From Acidobacteriota bacterium (GTDB lineage Bacteria > Acidobacteriota > Terriglobia > Terriglobales > Acidobacteriaceae): DNA of 64,000 nucleotides. The position numbers were made by a program, and so were the translations under genes. How positions within the stretch are numbered: position 1 is the first letter of the stretch; every line of letters begins with the position of its first letter. The stretch is taken from NCBI GenBank assembly GCA_021780095.1, contig JAJXZK010000048.1, forward strand, positions 1 to 64,000, read 5' to 3'. Of this stretch, positions 1-9,373 are shown one piece after another. The notes below the pieces were generated by a model. The model was not told the origin of the DNA. It saw nothing but the letters and a program-made list of their open reading frames with translations, and searched no databases.

Positions 1-192
1 ACACTGGGAACTTGTCCGTCTGAAAGTTCATAGAGGTAGCCGTGGCTTGATGCGTATTGAATATTGCGAACACTCAGTTCCTGTCGCAATCCGCCCCCGC
101 TGGGAAGATCGAAAATAGGCCGCCCGGCCATCGCCATGTTCTCTATAATAGGCGAATACAAGGCGAACGGCGAGCGTTGCGCCTGGAGCCCT

Positions 193-1314
193 ATGGATGC
201 CCCAACGACACTGCGAAAAATCGTTCATGTTGACATGGACGCGTTCTATGCTTCGGTGGAACAACGAGATAATCCGAAACTTCTCGGTAAGCCGGTCGTG
301 GTGGCCTGGCGGGGCAATCGATCCGTGGTCTGCGCCGCTTCTTACGAGGCCCGCCGTTACGGTATTCGGTCTGCGATGCCCGCCGTGCGCGCGGAGCGCT
401 TGTGCCCGGAAGCGGTCTTTATTCCACCCGATTTCGTGCGATACAAAGCCGTATCGATTGCTGTGCGAGAAATCTTTCGGCAGCACACCGAACTCATCGA
501 GCCGCTGTCTCTCGATGAAGCCTATCTCGACGTGACCGAGAACAAGATGCAGCTTCCCACTGCGACGCGCGTCGCGAAGATGATTCGCGAGCAGATACGC
601 GAGGAGTTGAAGCTGACGGCATCTGCAGGCGTTGCGCCGAACAAATTCCTGGCGAAGATCGCCTCCGATTGGAAGAAACCAGATGGCCTGTTTGTCATTC
701 AGCCGCATCAGGTCCAGACTTTTCTTCTCCCACTGCAAGTGGGCCGTATCCCAGGCGTGGGACGGGTGACAGAAAGTCGCATGAATGCAGTTGGAATCGC
801 TACTGTCGGCGATCTGTACGCGCTTGAACTGTCGACTCTCGAACATCATTTTGGGAGTTACAGTCTCCGACTGTATCAACTCGCCCGAGGCATCGATGAA
901 AATCCGGTGGTACCGAATCGCGTGAGTAAGTCGATTTCCGCCGAAGATACATTTCCGGAAGATATTCCCCTCGGGGACACGGAGCCGCAGATTCGCCGCT
1001 TGGCGGAGAAGGTCTGGAAAGCCTCGCACGGCAATGCGCGCTCCGCCAGGACCGTCGTTCTAAAGCTGAAGACGAAAGAGTTCACGAACCTTACGCGCAG
1101 CCTCACGCCGCCGGCTCCGCCGGCATCCTGCGAGGAACTTATATCGATCGCTCTCACCCTACGCGAACGGGTGGACGTGGCACAGAAGCAACTCTTCCGC
1201 CTGGTCGGGGTGGGTCTCAGCAATTTTCAAGCAGTCGACGAGCCAAGTTCATCTACATCTCCGAGCCTCGTGTTGAATGCCGAGGAGCAAACACACCGCG
1301 AAATGGAAGACTGA
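193..1314 (+). CDS. dinB: DNA polymerase IV (Y-family translesion polymerase)
   Basis: Error-prone DNA polymerase that bypasses lesions in the cytoplasm and acts with the sliding clamp. The N-terminus has the Y-family metal motif DMDAFYASVE, followed by YEARRYGIRSAMP and the second catalytic motif SLDEAYLDVT; helix-hairpin-helix residues (GRIPGVGRVTESRM) follow, then the little-finger domain. The 373-residue length is normal for the family. An upstream ATG is open in frame, but family alignment places the start at MDAPTTLRKIVHVD, with a weak GGAG just before it. A TATAAT hexamer at 144-149 could be the -10 element. No convincing LexA box was seen. The gene stands alone. Confidence 0.95.
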   Translation: MDAPTTLRKIVHVDMDAFYASVEQRDNPKLLGKPVVVAWRGNRSVVCAASYEARRYGIRSAMPAVRAERLCPEAVFIPPDFVRYKAVSIAVREIFRQHTELIEPLSLDEAYLDVTENKMQLPTATRVAKMIREQIREELKLTASAGVAPNKFLAKIASDWKKPDGLFVIQPHQVQTFLLPLQVGRIPGVGRVTESRMNAVGIATVGDLYALELSTLEHHFGSYSLRLYQLARGIDENPVVPNRVSKSISAEDTFPEDIPLGDTEPQIRRLAEKVWKASHGNARSARTVVLKLKTKEFTNLTRSLTPPAPPASCEELISIALTLRERVDVAQKQLFRLVGVGLSNFQAVDEPSSSTSPSLVLNAEEQTHREMED

Positions 1315-1439
1315 AATCCGCTCATGGTTTGCGGTGCGACGCCGTCGCGAGCACGATGTAACTCATTGCCGCAAGCCAGCGTGCAATGAGAGCGCTGTGG
1401 AAGGCTCCAAATTGCGCCATTCCCGTGGCGGCGCCAAAA

Positions 1440-1766
1440 CTACAAGCAATACGCTTGGGCGCAATCGATTTGCGGCTTTGCTACTTGCGGTAAGGTTCTC
1501 AAGTTGGGACGATTCGCTTCGTGCCCTTCCAGGTCAGCATCGGCCAGAAAGTCAATCGCTGCTTCCTCCAGCGTTGCGCCTGTGCCGAAGATGTCACTGC
1601 CTTCTACCTCGACCCAGTAGACGCCATAACGCTTCCCCGTGGTGACGGCATGCTCACCGGCCAGCACGCGAACTTTATCCATCGGCGTAGGCTCGTGCTC
1701 CGCCAACACTTGTATTGGGCAAATCAGCAGTGCTGCAATCAATCCAGCTCGAATGATCCTCTCCAT
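1440..1766 (-). CDS. small exported protein of unknown function
   Basis: About 108 residues. The chosen start MERIIRAGLIAALLICPIQVLA gives a clear Sec signal peptide and is preceded by GAGGGA at good spacing; a start four codons upstream (MREN) is also possible. The mature part contains YWVEVEGSDIFGTGATLEEAAIDFLADADLEG, which vaguely resembles the small HicB-type fold (strand with a substrate-like loop, then a helix), but this is a weak impression. There is no operon context: dinB lies on the other strand, converging on it. It could be a conserved hypothetical periplasmic protein. Function not assigned. Confidence 0.5.
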   Translation of the reverse strand: MERIIRAGLIAALLICPIQVLAEHEPTPMDKVRVLAGEHAVTTGKRYGVYWVEVEGSDIFGTGATLEEAAIDFLADADLEGHEANRPNLRTLPQVAKPQIDCAQAYCL

Positions 1767-2362
1767 GTTTTCCCTCATTCTTCTGACCGAGAATGTTTCT
1801 GCGTCGTTCTTGCAAAGCTCACATCGATTCGATGCTCGCATCTGCCCAAACTGTGGTCTGACGTCCCCCATTTGGGCAACGCAACTATCCCTTTGCTCTG
1901 CCAATTGTAGCCGCGATCCAATGAACGGCAAGCGTCGATTTCCCGCCTCAGTCACGTTTCTCTGCGTCAAGCATGGTCCATTGGGCCGACAATTTCCTCT
2001 GCGAAATTACCGTCGTAATCCCTCAGGAGTCCTGGTTCTTCCACCCCTGTCGTTCGTAGCTTGAAGTGTCAGCGAGCGTGTCCTCGGACTGTTTACCGCG
2101 CCATCCGTATGGGACGAAACGGCGATTTCGTTCTCTCTCGATCGGCACGCAGGTGTCGCCCATACCGCCGCGCAACAACAAATCGTCCGCAAGGGTTCGC
2201 GCATAAAAATGCGCACCCGTTACCCGCGTAATACGCGACGTGGCGGTGCGCGTAATCAGATCCATCATTACTTATTTTGCGGAAAGAGCTCAAAAAGTTT
2301 TGCATCTCCAGATGATTTGGAGCTTCTGATGTACAAAGCCGTGGAACAGGCTTGTCGGGCGA
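1767..2362. other. gene-poor stretch
   Basis: Roughly 600 bases with no gene I can support. Short overlapping frames exist on the minus strand near 2020-2305, but none has a ribosome site, a signal peptide or a recognisable motif. The segment around 2190-2260 is rich in repeated gcgcgtaat/cgcgtaat words. No terminator-like hairpin with a T-tract was seen. Confidence 0.4.
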
Positions 2363-3622
2363 TCAGGCAACGCCCATGTGCCAATGAGCATACAGGTCGT
2401 CAAGGATTTTTTCCGCGATCAACCGCGAGACGCCTAGGGCGCATGCCTCGCCACCCAAAGAAGAAACCTTCAGTTCCACTTCGTTGGCAGACTTCTCCAG
2501 AGACCGTTGTTTAATGATGCGACGCAAAGGATCCGATAAGAGCTGCGGAACCGCGCGAAACAGCGCTCCACCGAAAATCATGACCTTCGGATTGAGGAGA
2601 TTTACAAGGTCTGCCAGGCCAATCGCGATGTACGAAGCTGCTTTTTGCAGGACACGGAATGCAAGGCTGTCGTTCTCGGCCGCTGCCTGCGCGATCAGTT
2701 CGATGCTGATTCGATCCATGTCTCCGTCGGCGAGGTCCCGTATTTTGGAATCGATCCCTTGTCCCAGGGCGGTTCGCACTCCTTGAATAATCGCGGCACA
2801 GGAGGCCACGGTTTCAAGACAGCCGTTATTTCCGCAGGAACATAGCGGGCCATTCTCGTCCACAGTGATGTGACCGAATTCACCCGCTCTGCCCCCCGCG
2901 CCACGATAGAGTTTTCCGTCGAGAAAAATTCCAGCGCCGATTCCCATGCCGACGTCGATGTACAAGAAGTTGCTCAAATCTCTTCCCAGGCCAAAGCACC
3001 TTTCCGCCGTGGTTGCGGCCCGGACACTGTCCTCCAAAAGGCAGGGGACATTGAATTCATTTTGAAATATATCTCGCAGGGGAACGTTCTTCCACTCTGC
3101 CATTTGCCCAGGGCGTGGGTAGGAAAGCACCATCCCCGCGTCACTATCGATGACGCCGGAATGTGCGATGCCAATGCCCTTAATCGCGGTTGGCGCCAAG
3201 CCTGACTCTTGGATTGCCTGTCGGATGAAGCCAAATGTCTTGGTTACGACCCGCTCGCGGCCTTGGTGCATTTCTGTGCGAGTTTGAATTTTACATAGGA
3301 TATTTCCATTGATGTCGGTGATGACGATGCGGAGGTAAAAGGAACCGAGATCGACCCCGACGAGATAGGCGGCATTTTTGCGAATTTCAAGGGGAACGGG
3401 TCTGCGTCCAAGATGGGACTTGGCGGGCTCCGCCTCGACAACTAATCCCTTCCCCATCAAGCGCTGCACAATGGTCGTAATCGAGGCGGGACTAAGGCCA
3501 GCCTGGCGCGCCAGCTCCAGCCGGGAATTATTCACTCCAGAATGAATCAGGTGGAGTAGGGCCAATTCCCGTTGCTCCAGTTTGTCCGACATCTCAGGGG
3601 GCGGCGCTTCTATGTCCATCAT
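2363..3622 (-). CDS. ROK-family transcriptional repressor (NagC/XylR-like)
   Basis: Sugar-responsive cytoplasmic repressor. Residues ~15-70 form a winged helix (ELALLHLIHSGVNNSRLELARQAGLSPASITTIVQRLMGKGLV). The rest is a ROK sugar-kinase-like fold with a phosphate-binding start (GVDLGSFYLRIVITD) and the ROK zinc motif GHITVDENGPLCSCGNNGCLE. The N-terminal DNA-binding domain marks it as a regulator rather than a kinase. The kinase-type asparagine before the small residues is not conserved (EDSVRAA), in line with ligand sensing only. It is transcribed divergently from the aminotransferase/esterase genes. The AT-rich gap between them holds inverted repeats of the TTATTT...AAATAA type that ROK proteins bind. 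Ligand unknown; a sugar related to the adjacent catabolic genes is likely. Confidence 0.9.
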   Translation of the reverse strand: MMDIEAPPPEMSDKLEQRELALLHLIHSGVNNSRLELARQAGLSPASITTIVQRLMGKGLVVEAEPAKSHLGRRPVPLEIRKNAAYLVGVDLGSFYLRIVITDINGNILCKIQTRTEMHQGRERVVTKTFGFIRQAIQESGLAPTAIKGIGIAHSGVIDSDAGMVLSYPRPGQMAEWKNVPLRDIFQNEFNVPCLLEDSVRAATTAERCFGLGRDLSNFLYIDVGMGIGAGIFLDGKLYRGAGGRAGEFGHITVDENGPLCSCGNNGCLETVASCAAIIQGVRTALGQGIDSKIRDLADGDMDRISIELIAQAAAENDSLAFRVLQKAASYIAIGLADLVNLLNPKVMIFGGALFRAVPQLLSDPLRRIIKQRSLEKSANEVELKVSSLGGEACALGVSRLIAEKILDDLYAHWHMGVA

Positions 3623-3672
3623 TGAAAGTGACCTGCTTCTTTCCAGTTTCTCGGTGCTTCCCTAAATACATT

Positions 3673-3720
3673 TTATTTTATTTTAAAATATAGAAGGTTT
3701 ATTTTTGATAATGAAATAAA
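3673..3720. promoter_or_regulatory. AT-rich candidate ROK operator region
   Basis: Contains a perfect 12-bp palindrome TATTTTAAAATA (3679-3690) and an inverted repeat TTTATTT-N9-AAATAAA (3698-3720). The second matches the general TTATTT...AAATAA form known for Mlc/NagC-type ROK operators. It lies in the divergent gap between the ROK gene and the aminotransferase gene, so it could control both. No footprint evidence; AT-rich promoter DNA can mimic this. Confidence 0.4.
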
Positions 3721-3820
3721 TATCCGATAATTACTCGGAAATACGGCAACTTAGTTGACAGCGTCAATTAAATCTGAAACCGTATGCGAGGGAGATGTCC
3801 CCTGGAATGAGAGTCCCACA

Positions 3821-5149
3821 ATGAACGTCGAGCCCGGTAAGAAGATCGTATCGTCGAAATACCAAAAGCTGGCAATCGACGGCGGGGTGCCCGTGCGCCG
3901 GGATCCACTTCCGTTGGAGTTTCCGGGCATTCATTACATGGACGACGAAGAGATCAACGCTGCACTGCGCGTCTTGCGGAGTCGGTCTCCTTTTCGTTAT
4001 TACGGTGTCGATCTGCAGGGCGAAGTGCAGGCGTTCGAGACCGAATTCGCCGCGTTTCTGGGCGTTTCGCACTGTCTTGCGACCAACAGCGGAACAGGAG
4101 CGCTGCATACGGCTTTGGCCGCGCTTGGCGTTGGCCCAGGGCAAGAAGTGATTGTACCAGCGTATCTTTGGGTCTCTGTTGTGGCGGCAGTCGTCAACCT
4201 TGGCGCTATCCCCGTACTTGCGGATATCGATGATACGTTCTGCATGGATGCGGCCTCTTTGGAATTGAAGCTCACACCTCGAACTTCGGGGGTGATTTTC
4301 GTGCATATGAGTGGGGCGCCTGGCGACGTTGCGGCGATTCGTCAGGTAACGGAACGCCACGGACTGTTTTTGCTGGAAGACTGCGCGCAATGTGCAGGCG
4401 GCAGCATTGCCGGCAAGCGCGTCGGAACCTTCGGCGACATGGCTATTTTCAGTTTTCAAATGAACAAGAATATGACCAGCGGGGAGGGCGGCTGCCTGGT
4501 GACAAACGATGCGCGGCTGTACAACCGTGCTGTTGCCTGCCACGATACGGGGTACGCTCGCGGTTCCGACGGACGAGCTTTGTTTGAAGACCTGGACCTA
4601 TGTTTGTGGGGGCGCGGGTACAGGCTCGACGAAATGCGCGCAGCAATTTTGCGAGTGCAGTTGAGAAAGCTGCCAACCGTCATCCAGCATATGAATCGAA
4701 GTAAATACCGAATTCGCCAGGCGGTGGAAGCGTATCCGGGGATTCATTTGCGCAAAATTGCCGATCCAAAAGGCGATACCGGCAGTTTTCTAGTGACCAC
4801 CTATCCATCGCCCGAAATCGCCACGCGGATCAACCAGGCGCTGAGGGCGGAAGGAATCGTGACTCTGCCCCAGGGCGTGAATAACATTGTCATGACGCAA
4901 TGGGGTCTTCACATTTACTACAACATTCCCAGCCTTGTACAAAAGACCGGAGTGGACACGAGAAATTCTCCGTGGTCGCTGGCTGAAAACAAGGATTCGC
5001 GCACGGAATACGGTAAAGGTACATGTCCGGTTGCTGACGGCCTGTTTGAACGAACCATTTTGCTGGCAATTCCTTCGTGTCTGACCGATCAGGATGAGCA
5101 AGACATCATCGACGCCTTCGACAAAGTCCTCACCAGCGATCACGACTGA
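3821..5149 (+). CDS. DegT/DnrJ/EryC1/StrS-type PLP aminotransferase
   Basis: Fold type I PLP enzyme, 442 residues, of the sugar/cyclitol aminotransferase family. It usually transfers an amino group from glutamate or glutamine to a keto-sugar or keto-cyclitol. Visible: ATNSGTGALHTALAALGVGPGQEVIVPAYL (cofactor phosphate pocket), LLEDCAQCAGGSIAGKRVGTFGD (Asp contacting the pyridine ring) and FSFQMNKNMTSGEGG, whose Lys216 should form the Schiff base. A TTG-started frame reaches 66 bases further upstream, but the ATG at MNVEPGKK has a GAGAG ahead of it and fits the family start. Divergent from the ROK gene. Its tail overlaps the open frame of the next gene, suggesting co-transcription. Substrate unknown; not inside a recognisable antibiotic cluster. 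Confidence 0.85.
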   Translation: MNVEPGKKIVSSKYQKLAIDGGVPVRRDPLPLEFPGIHYMDDEEINAALRVLRSRSPFRYYGVDLQGEVQAFETEFAAFLGVSHCLATNSGTGALHTALAALGVGPGQEVIVPAYLWVSVVAAVVNLGAIPVLADIDDTFCMDAASLELKLTPRTSGVIFVHMSGAPGDVAAIRQVTERHGLFLLEDCAQCAGGSIAGKRVGTFGDMAIFSFQMNKNMTSGEGGCLVTNDARLYNRAVACHDTGYARGSDGRALFEDLDLCLWGRGYRLDEMRAAILRVQLRKLPTVIQHMNRSKYRIRQAVEAYPGIHLRKIADPKGDTGSFLVTTYPSPEIATRINQALRAEGIVTLPQGVNNIVMTQWGLHIYYNIPSLVQKTGVDTRNSPWSLAENKDSRTEYGKGTCPVADGLFERTILLAIPSCLTDQDEQDIIDAFDKVLTSDHD

Positions 5150-5255
5150 GATCAGCTACGCCCACTGGGCTATCCGCAGCCCCCGCACCATGAAGGGATC
5201 GAATCGCGTCGTGTTTTGTCCGCCAGCCATGCCTCGAATTACTCTCAAGGGTGTC

Positions 5256-7379
5256 ATGCGATTGCCCAGACAGCTTCATGTCGCGAGTGGGACGCAGCAG
5301 AGACATGCGCAACTCGCACGTTCCCTGCGGATGACGTGCGCAATAACCGCGATTTTATGTGCAGTGTTGGGGAGGAGCACTGGTGTGTCGGCACAGACAA
5401 CCGCGGCCGACCCGGTGCTGGACTGGATGAATTCAATTGCGCAACAGCAATTGAGGCAGAGAGCGGAGGCGATCCGTGTGATCCACACGGTCGCAGAGGC
5501 GAACCGACGCAAGCAGATTGTTCATGCAAAACTTCTGCAAGATCTGGGCGGCCTTCCCAAGTACGACGGGCCATTGAATCCAAAAGTCACCGGCGAGATT
5601 CGAACAGACTCCTACACCATTGAGAAAGTGATCTATGAAAGTCTTCCTGGCTTCTATATCACTGCGAATGTCTATCGACCGAACAAGCCAGGTCGATATC
5701 CGGCCGTCCTGCTGCAAGCTGGCCATACCCAGGAAGGGAAGCCGGAGAACCAGCGACTCGCGGCCAACCTTGCGATGAAGGGGTTTGTCGTTTTGTGTTT
5801 TGATCCGATCGGTCAGGGCGAAAGAGTGCAGACCTACAGTAAGCAGATGGACGCGCCGCTGGCGGGATGGTCTGTTCCAGAGCACATTGAAATGGGAGCC
5901 CAGGCGCAATTGATTGGTGAAGGTTTGGCTCGCTATTTCATCTGGGATGCCATGCGCTCGCTTGACTATCTTGCCAGCCGGCCGGACGTGGATCCCACGC
6001 ATATTGGAGCCGCCGGTTGCTCCGGCGGCGGCGCGCTGACAACGTTCGTGGGCGGTCTAGATCCAAGACTCAAAGTTGTCATTCCGGGTTGCTATCCAAG
6101 TTCGTTCCAGCTGCTGTTTCCAACTTCCGGCCCGGACGCAGAAATGGTGTTTCCGCATTTTCTGGCGAGTGGCTTGGATACATCTGATTTTGTGGAGCAG
6201 TCCGCACCGACGCCATGGCTTCTGCAATCGACTCAGCATGACGAATATCACTTCGCTCACCAAGGGGTTCAACTCGTGTATGAGGAAGCTCAAACATGGT
6301 ATGAGCTTTACCAAGCACGGGAGAATGTAGGTTTCATGGTCGGGCCCGGTTCCCACGGGATGCCTCTCGTGAGCCGCGAGGCCGTCTATCAGTGGATGAT
6401 TCGCTGGCTGAAAAACGGCGACGGAGATGCGCACGAACAGCCTGTGAAGATGTTCACCAACCATCAGTTGCTGGTGACGCCGACCGGAAATGTGGAGGAC
6501 GAACCTGGCAGCAGAAAGCTCTACCAAATTTTGTTAGGAGACTTTCACGCCCGCCAGAAAAAGAGAACGATTCCAGAACTGATGTCCGAACTTCGAGATT
6601 TGAAAATCCCGACGGATGGATCTGCGCCGAAGGTGAGGATTCTGAAAGAAAGTGTTCGCTCGCACGGGCCAGGAGAGCGAATACAGTTCGAAAGCGATCC
6701 GGGAATCTGGTTGGATGCAACGCTGTATTTTCCATCCGCTGCGGGTCGAAAGCCAGCCGTACTGGTGATGAAAGGCAGCGAATTGTACGGCATGAAGCCT
6801 GCGGATTCGCTCGCAGAGCAAATGGCCGAACAGGGTCACGTCGTGTTGGAGATGGAGCCGCGCAGATCCACCTTGCCGAACCGTGAAGGCCCATACACTG
6901 GTGACTGGATGACCGACATACAGGCCAATCTGATCGGCCTGAATCTGCCGGCGTTGCGCGCGCATGACATTTTACGCGGCGTGGATTTGCTGCGGGCTCG
7001 TCCGGATGTGGATCCCCACTCGATTCGCGCCGCCGCTCGTGGCGTGGAGGGGATATGGCTTTTGCTCGCAGCTGCCGCAGACCCCCGAATCGGCGGAATC
7101 TGGCTGGACAGGACGCCGTACAGCTTACATGCGTCGCTGGAAAATTCTATGGCATCCGATTTATGGGACGCTGTCATTCCCAACTTTGTGCTGCATTGGG
7201 ATCTTGACGATCTGGTGAAGGCGATGGGAAAGCGGCAGGTTTTGTGGACGGATCCCACCAACTGGATGCGCGGTGTCGTCACTCTTGGGCCTCCCTATCG
7301 GTATCGTTACATTTTGGGAGACACAACGGACTTGGCGAACGCCCAAGATGATGCGTACATTCAGGAGCTGCTGCGTTGA
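5256..7379 (+). CDS. exported tandem alpha/beta hydrolase (acetyl-xylan-esterase-like)
   Basis: Exported hydrolase of about 707 residues. The signal peptide is MTCAITAILCAVLGRSTGVSAQ after a basic n-region; the chosen ATG has AGGG five bases ahead, and upstream ATGs at 5190 and 5229 lack a ribosome site. The first alpha/beta hydrolase domain carries GAAGCSGGGA with nucleophile Ser256 and a catalytic His in GPGSHGM (His367), so ester or deacetylation chemistry is likely. A second related domain follows; it repeats the RPDVDP segment, but the nucleophile elbow reads AARGVEG, so that half looks inactive. It follows the aminotransferase and converges with the isomerase gene 15 bases away. Confidence 0.8.
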   Translation: MRLPRQLHVASGTQQRHAQLARSLRMTCAITAILCAVLGRSTGVSAQTTAADPVLDWMNSIAQQQLRQRAEAIRVIHTVAEANRRKQIVHAKLLQDLGGLPKYDGPLNPKVTGEIRTDSYTIEKVIYESLPGFYITANVYRPNKPGRYPAVLLQAGHTQEGKPENQRLAANLAMKGFVVLCFDPIGQGERVQTYSKQMDAPLAGWSVPEHIEMGAQAQLIGEGLARYFIWDAMRSLDYLASRPDVDPTHIGAAGCSGGGALTTFVGGLDPRLKVVIPGCYPSSFQLLFPTSGPDAEMVFPHFLASGLDTSDFVEQSAPTPWLLQSTQHDEYHFAHQGVQLVYEEAQTWYELYQARENVGFMVGPGSHGMPLVSREAVYQWMIRWLKNGDGDAHEQPVKMFTNHQLLVTPTGNVEDEPGSRKLYQILLGDFHARQKKRTIPELMSELRDLKIPTDGSAPKVRILKESVRSHGPGERIQFESDPGIWLDATLYFPSAAGRKPAVLVMKGSELYGMKPADSLAEQMAEQGHVVLEMEPRRSTLPNREGPYTGDWMTDIQANLIGLNLPALRAHDILRGVDLLRARPDVDPHSIRAAARGVEGIWLLLAAAADPRIGGIWLDRTPYSLHASLENSMASDLWDAVIPNFVLHWDLDDLVKAMGKRQVLWTDPTNWMRGVVTLGPPYRYRYILGDTTDLANAQDDAYIQELLR

Positions 7380-7394
7380 TGAGTGGAGGCTGGA

Positions 7395-8207
7395 TCACCC
7401 AACGTGATCGAGGAAATACTGCTGAATCTGCTGCAGCAGGCCATCATCGGCGGACTTCCAAACTTCTTCATTAAAGATCTCAACCTCGATGGGCCCGTCG
7501 TAGCCGGTTGCGTCGACCGCCTGGCGGAGGCTTCGCAATTCAATGACGCCGCGTCCCATCATCGCTCGACCCATCAGGATTCCAGGCAGAGGCACTGGCC
7601 AATCCGACACATGAAAGCCCACGATTTTTCCATGCGCACGCTCGATCTGCGGCATCACCTCTGGATCCCACCACACATGGAACGCATCGACCACAACCCC
7701 TGCGGCTGAGCTGTTCATCTGTTGGACAATATCGTTCGCTTGCTTCAGCGTAACCACGACGGAACGTTCCGCCGCGTACATGGGATGCAAGGGTTCGACG
7801 CCAAGGATGATGCCAGCTTTTTCCGCATCGGGTAACACTTCCATCAACCCGTCCAACACGGTGGCTCGCGCGTCTTGCAGCTTCTGCCCATTGGCTGGTC
7901 CCGCGACGATGACCAGGACCGGCGCGCCCAGGATGGCGGCTTCTTCAATCGCCACGCGGTTATCCGCAATGCGTTCGCGTCGCTCTTTCGCCGTCGGCGC
8001 CGAAAACCATCCACCCCGACATAGGCTCGAGACACGTAAACCCTGCCTGTGAATCATGGCGGCCGCTTTTGTGACGTCGCCGTCAAGTTTATGGCGCCAA
8101 ACTGCGATGTAGGGGATCCCGCTGTGGGAACAATTGCGCACCACTTGTTCCAGCGACCAGGGATCGGCGGTGATCTGATTGAAGCTGAGACGTTGCAGCA
8201 GGCTCAT
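7395..8207 (-). CDS. TIM-barrel sugar isomerase/epimerase (AP-endonuclease-2 fold)
   Basis: Cytoplasmic 270-residue protein of the xylose-isomerase-like TIM-barrel family, which isomerises or epimerises sugars or keto-sugars with a divalent metal. Candidate metal ligands are Glu in GVEPLHPMYA, Asp/His in VVVDAFHVWWDPEV and Glu in IEVEIFNEEVW. No signal peptide. It is the last gene of the minus-strand operon; its start overlaps the stop of the DUF993 gene by four bases (ATGA), indicating translational coupling. The company of Gfo/Idh and DUF993 proteins suggests a pathway for an oxidised (keto- or deoxy-) sugar. Exact substrate not readable. Confidence 0.85.
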   Translation of the reverse strand: MSLLQRLSFNQITADPWSLEQVVRNCSHSGIPYIAVWRHKLDGDVTKAAAMIHRQGLRVSSLCRGGWFSAPTAKERRERIADNRVAIEEAAILGAPVLVIVAGPANGQKLQDARATVLDGLMEVLPDAEKAGIILGVEPLHPMYAAERSVVVTLKQANDIVQQMNSSAAGVVVDAFHVWWDPEVMPQIERAHGKIVGFHVSDWPVPLPGILMGRAMMGRGVIELRSLRQAVDATGYDGPIEVEIFNEEVWKSADDGLLQQIQQYFLDHVG

Positions 8208-9373
8208 GCGACACCCGCGAGCAGCAGGTAGTTTCGCATTCGTTCGGTCGCGAGTTCAGGATTGCGCAGGACCCCCGCTTTTTCCGCTAGAACGAACAAT
8301 TCACATAAATGCGCTGTGGATCGTGCGCTCTCCAGGCCGCCAACCATGCGGAAGTGCGATTGAAAACCGTTCAAAAACGCCAGAAATACGACCCCGGTTT
8401 TATAGTGTTGTGTCGGGGAAGCGAAGATATGTTGTGAAAGCGGCACGGTAGGTGCGAGTAGCTCTTGGTAGCGGAAAACGTCACCTGCATCCAGCGCGGC
8501 CAGCGCCAGTGAAGCTGCAGGGGCAATCGCATCGAAAATCCCCAGTAAGGCGTCGCTGTGACCGTGATCGTCGCCCAGGATCAGGCGGTCATAGTTGAAG
8601 TCGTCCCCGGTATACATGCGCACGCCATCCGGAAGCGCACGACGCATGGAAATCTCCATCTCCGCATCAAGTAGAGAAACCTTGATGCCGTCGATTTTTT
8701 GCTTGTGAGCACGAATCACTGCTAGACAGTTGTCCATGGACGCGGTGATCGTGTCTCCGCCCCAATAGCCTTGCAGGGCTGGATCAAACATTGGTCCCAG
8801 CCAATGCAGAATGACGGGCTGCCGAACCTGGCGGAATACGGTCGCATATACCGATGCGTAATCGTCCGCGTCTCGCGCCACTGCGGCCAGGGCGCGACTC
8901 GCCATCAGGATAATGCGTCCATCCACAGCTTCAATGGCTTCACATTGCTGCAGGTAGGCGTTCGTCACGTCTTGTAACGCGAGATGTGGACTTGGCGGAA
9001 GGTGATCGGTGCCCGCCCCGCTTGCGACCACGGCTCCTCGCGCTTTCGCGGCTGCAGTACTCCGTTGGATTAATTCCAGCGCCAGCGGCCAATTCAATCC
9101 CATGCCGCGCTGGGCGGTATCCATCGCCTCGGCCACACCAAGCCCAAGCGACCAAAGGTATTCTCGATACGCCAGCGTCGCTTCCCAATCAATCGCAGGA
9201 TGCGCCCACGGCTCCGACGTCCGTAGTGGGTCGAGCACGACATGGGCGGCCGCAAATGCGATCCGAGTAACGAACGATTTCCGAGCAGCGGGCACCACCG
9301 GCTCGCCTATCGGCGAGTAAGTGTAGATGGACCCGTCCGGTCGCACCAGTTTTAGGCCGTTCTTCAAGCTCAT
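8204..9373 (-). CDS. DUF993 protein (dihydrodipicolinate-synthase-like aldolase fold)
   Basis: About 389 residues matching the DUF993 family, a class-I-aldolase-like TIM barrel. Family-typical segments are RIAFAAAHVVLDPL, GLGVAEAMDTAQRGMGLNWP, QPVILHWLGPMFDPALQGYWG, DGIKVSLLDAEMEISMRRALPDGVRMYTGDDFNY and GHSDALLGIFDAIAPAAS; the Lys in GIKVSLLD is the candidate Schiff-base residue by analogy. An upstream extension of the frame is open, but the ATG at MSLKNGLKLVRPDGS gives the family N-terminus and a 4-base ATGA overlap with the Gfo/Idh stop. It probably cleaves or dehydrates a keto-sugar acid made by its partners. The reaction of this family is not established to my knowledge. Confidence 0.9.
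   Translation of the reverse strand: MSLKNGLKLVRPDGSIYTYSPIGEPVVPAARKSFVTRIAFAAAHVVLDPLRTSEPWAHPAIDWEATLAYREYLWSLGLGVAEAMDTAQRGMGLNWPLALELIQRSTAAAKARGAVVASGAGTDHLPPSPHLALQDVTNAYLQQCEAIEAVDGRIILMASRALAAVARDADDYASVYATVFRQVRQPVILHWLGPMFDPALQGYWGGDTITASMDNCLAVIRAHKQKIDGIKVSLLDAEMEISMRRALPDGVRMYTGDDFNYDRLILGDDHGHSDALLGIFDAIAPAASLALAALDAGDVFRYQELLAPTVPLSQHIFASPTQHYKTGVVFLAFLNGFQSHFRMVGGLESARSTAHLCELFVLAEKAGVLRNPELATERMRNYLLLAGVA

Noticed and set aside
28..1029. Long minus-strand open frame opposite dinB
   Set aside because: Entirely antisense to a clear polymerase IV gene, with no motif; a shadow of codon bias.
2190..2260. Clustered gcgcgtaat-like words as a possible repeat array
   Set aside because: Too few, irregularly spaced and diverged to be CRISPR or iterons.
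2007..2305. Overlapping short minus-strand frames with a 'TRTPEG' type ending
   Set aside because: Resemble spurious proteins called around non-coding DNA; no ribosome site or domain. I also looked for a tRNA here and found no cloverleaf.
3764..4543. 259-codon minus-strand frame opposite the aminotransferase
   Set aside because: The plus frame has full PLP-enzyme motifs; the antisense frame has none.
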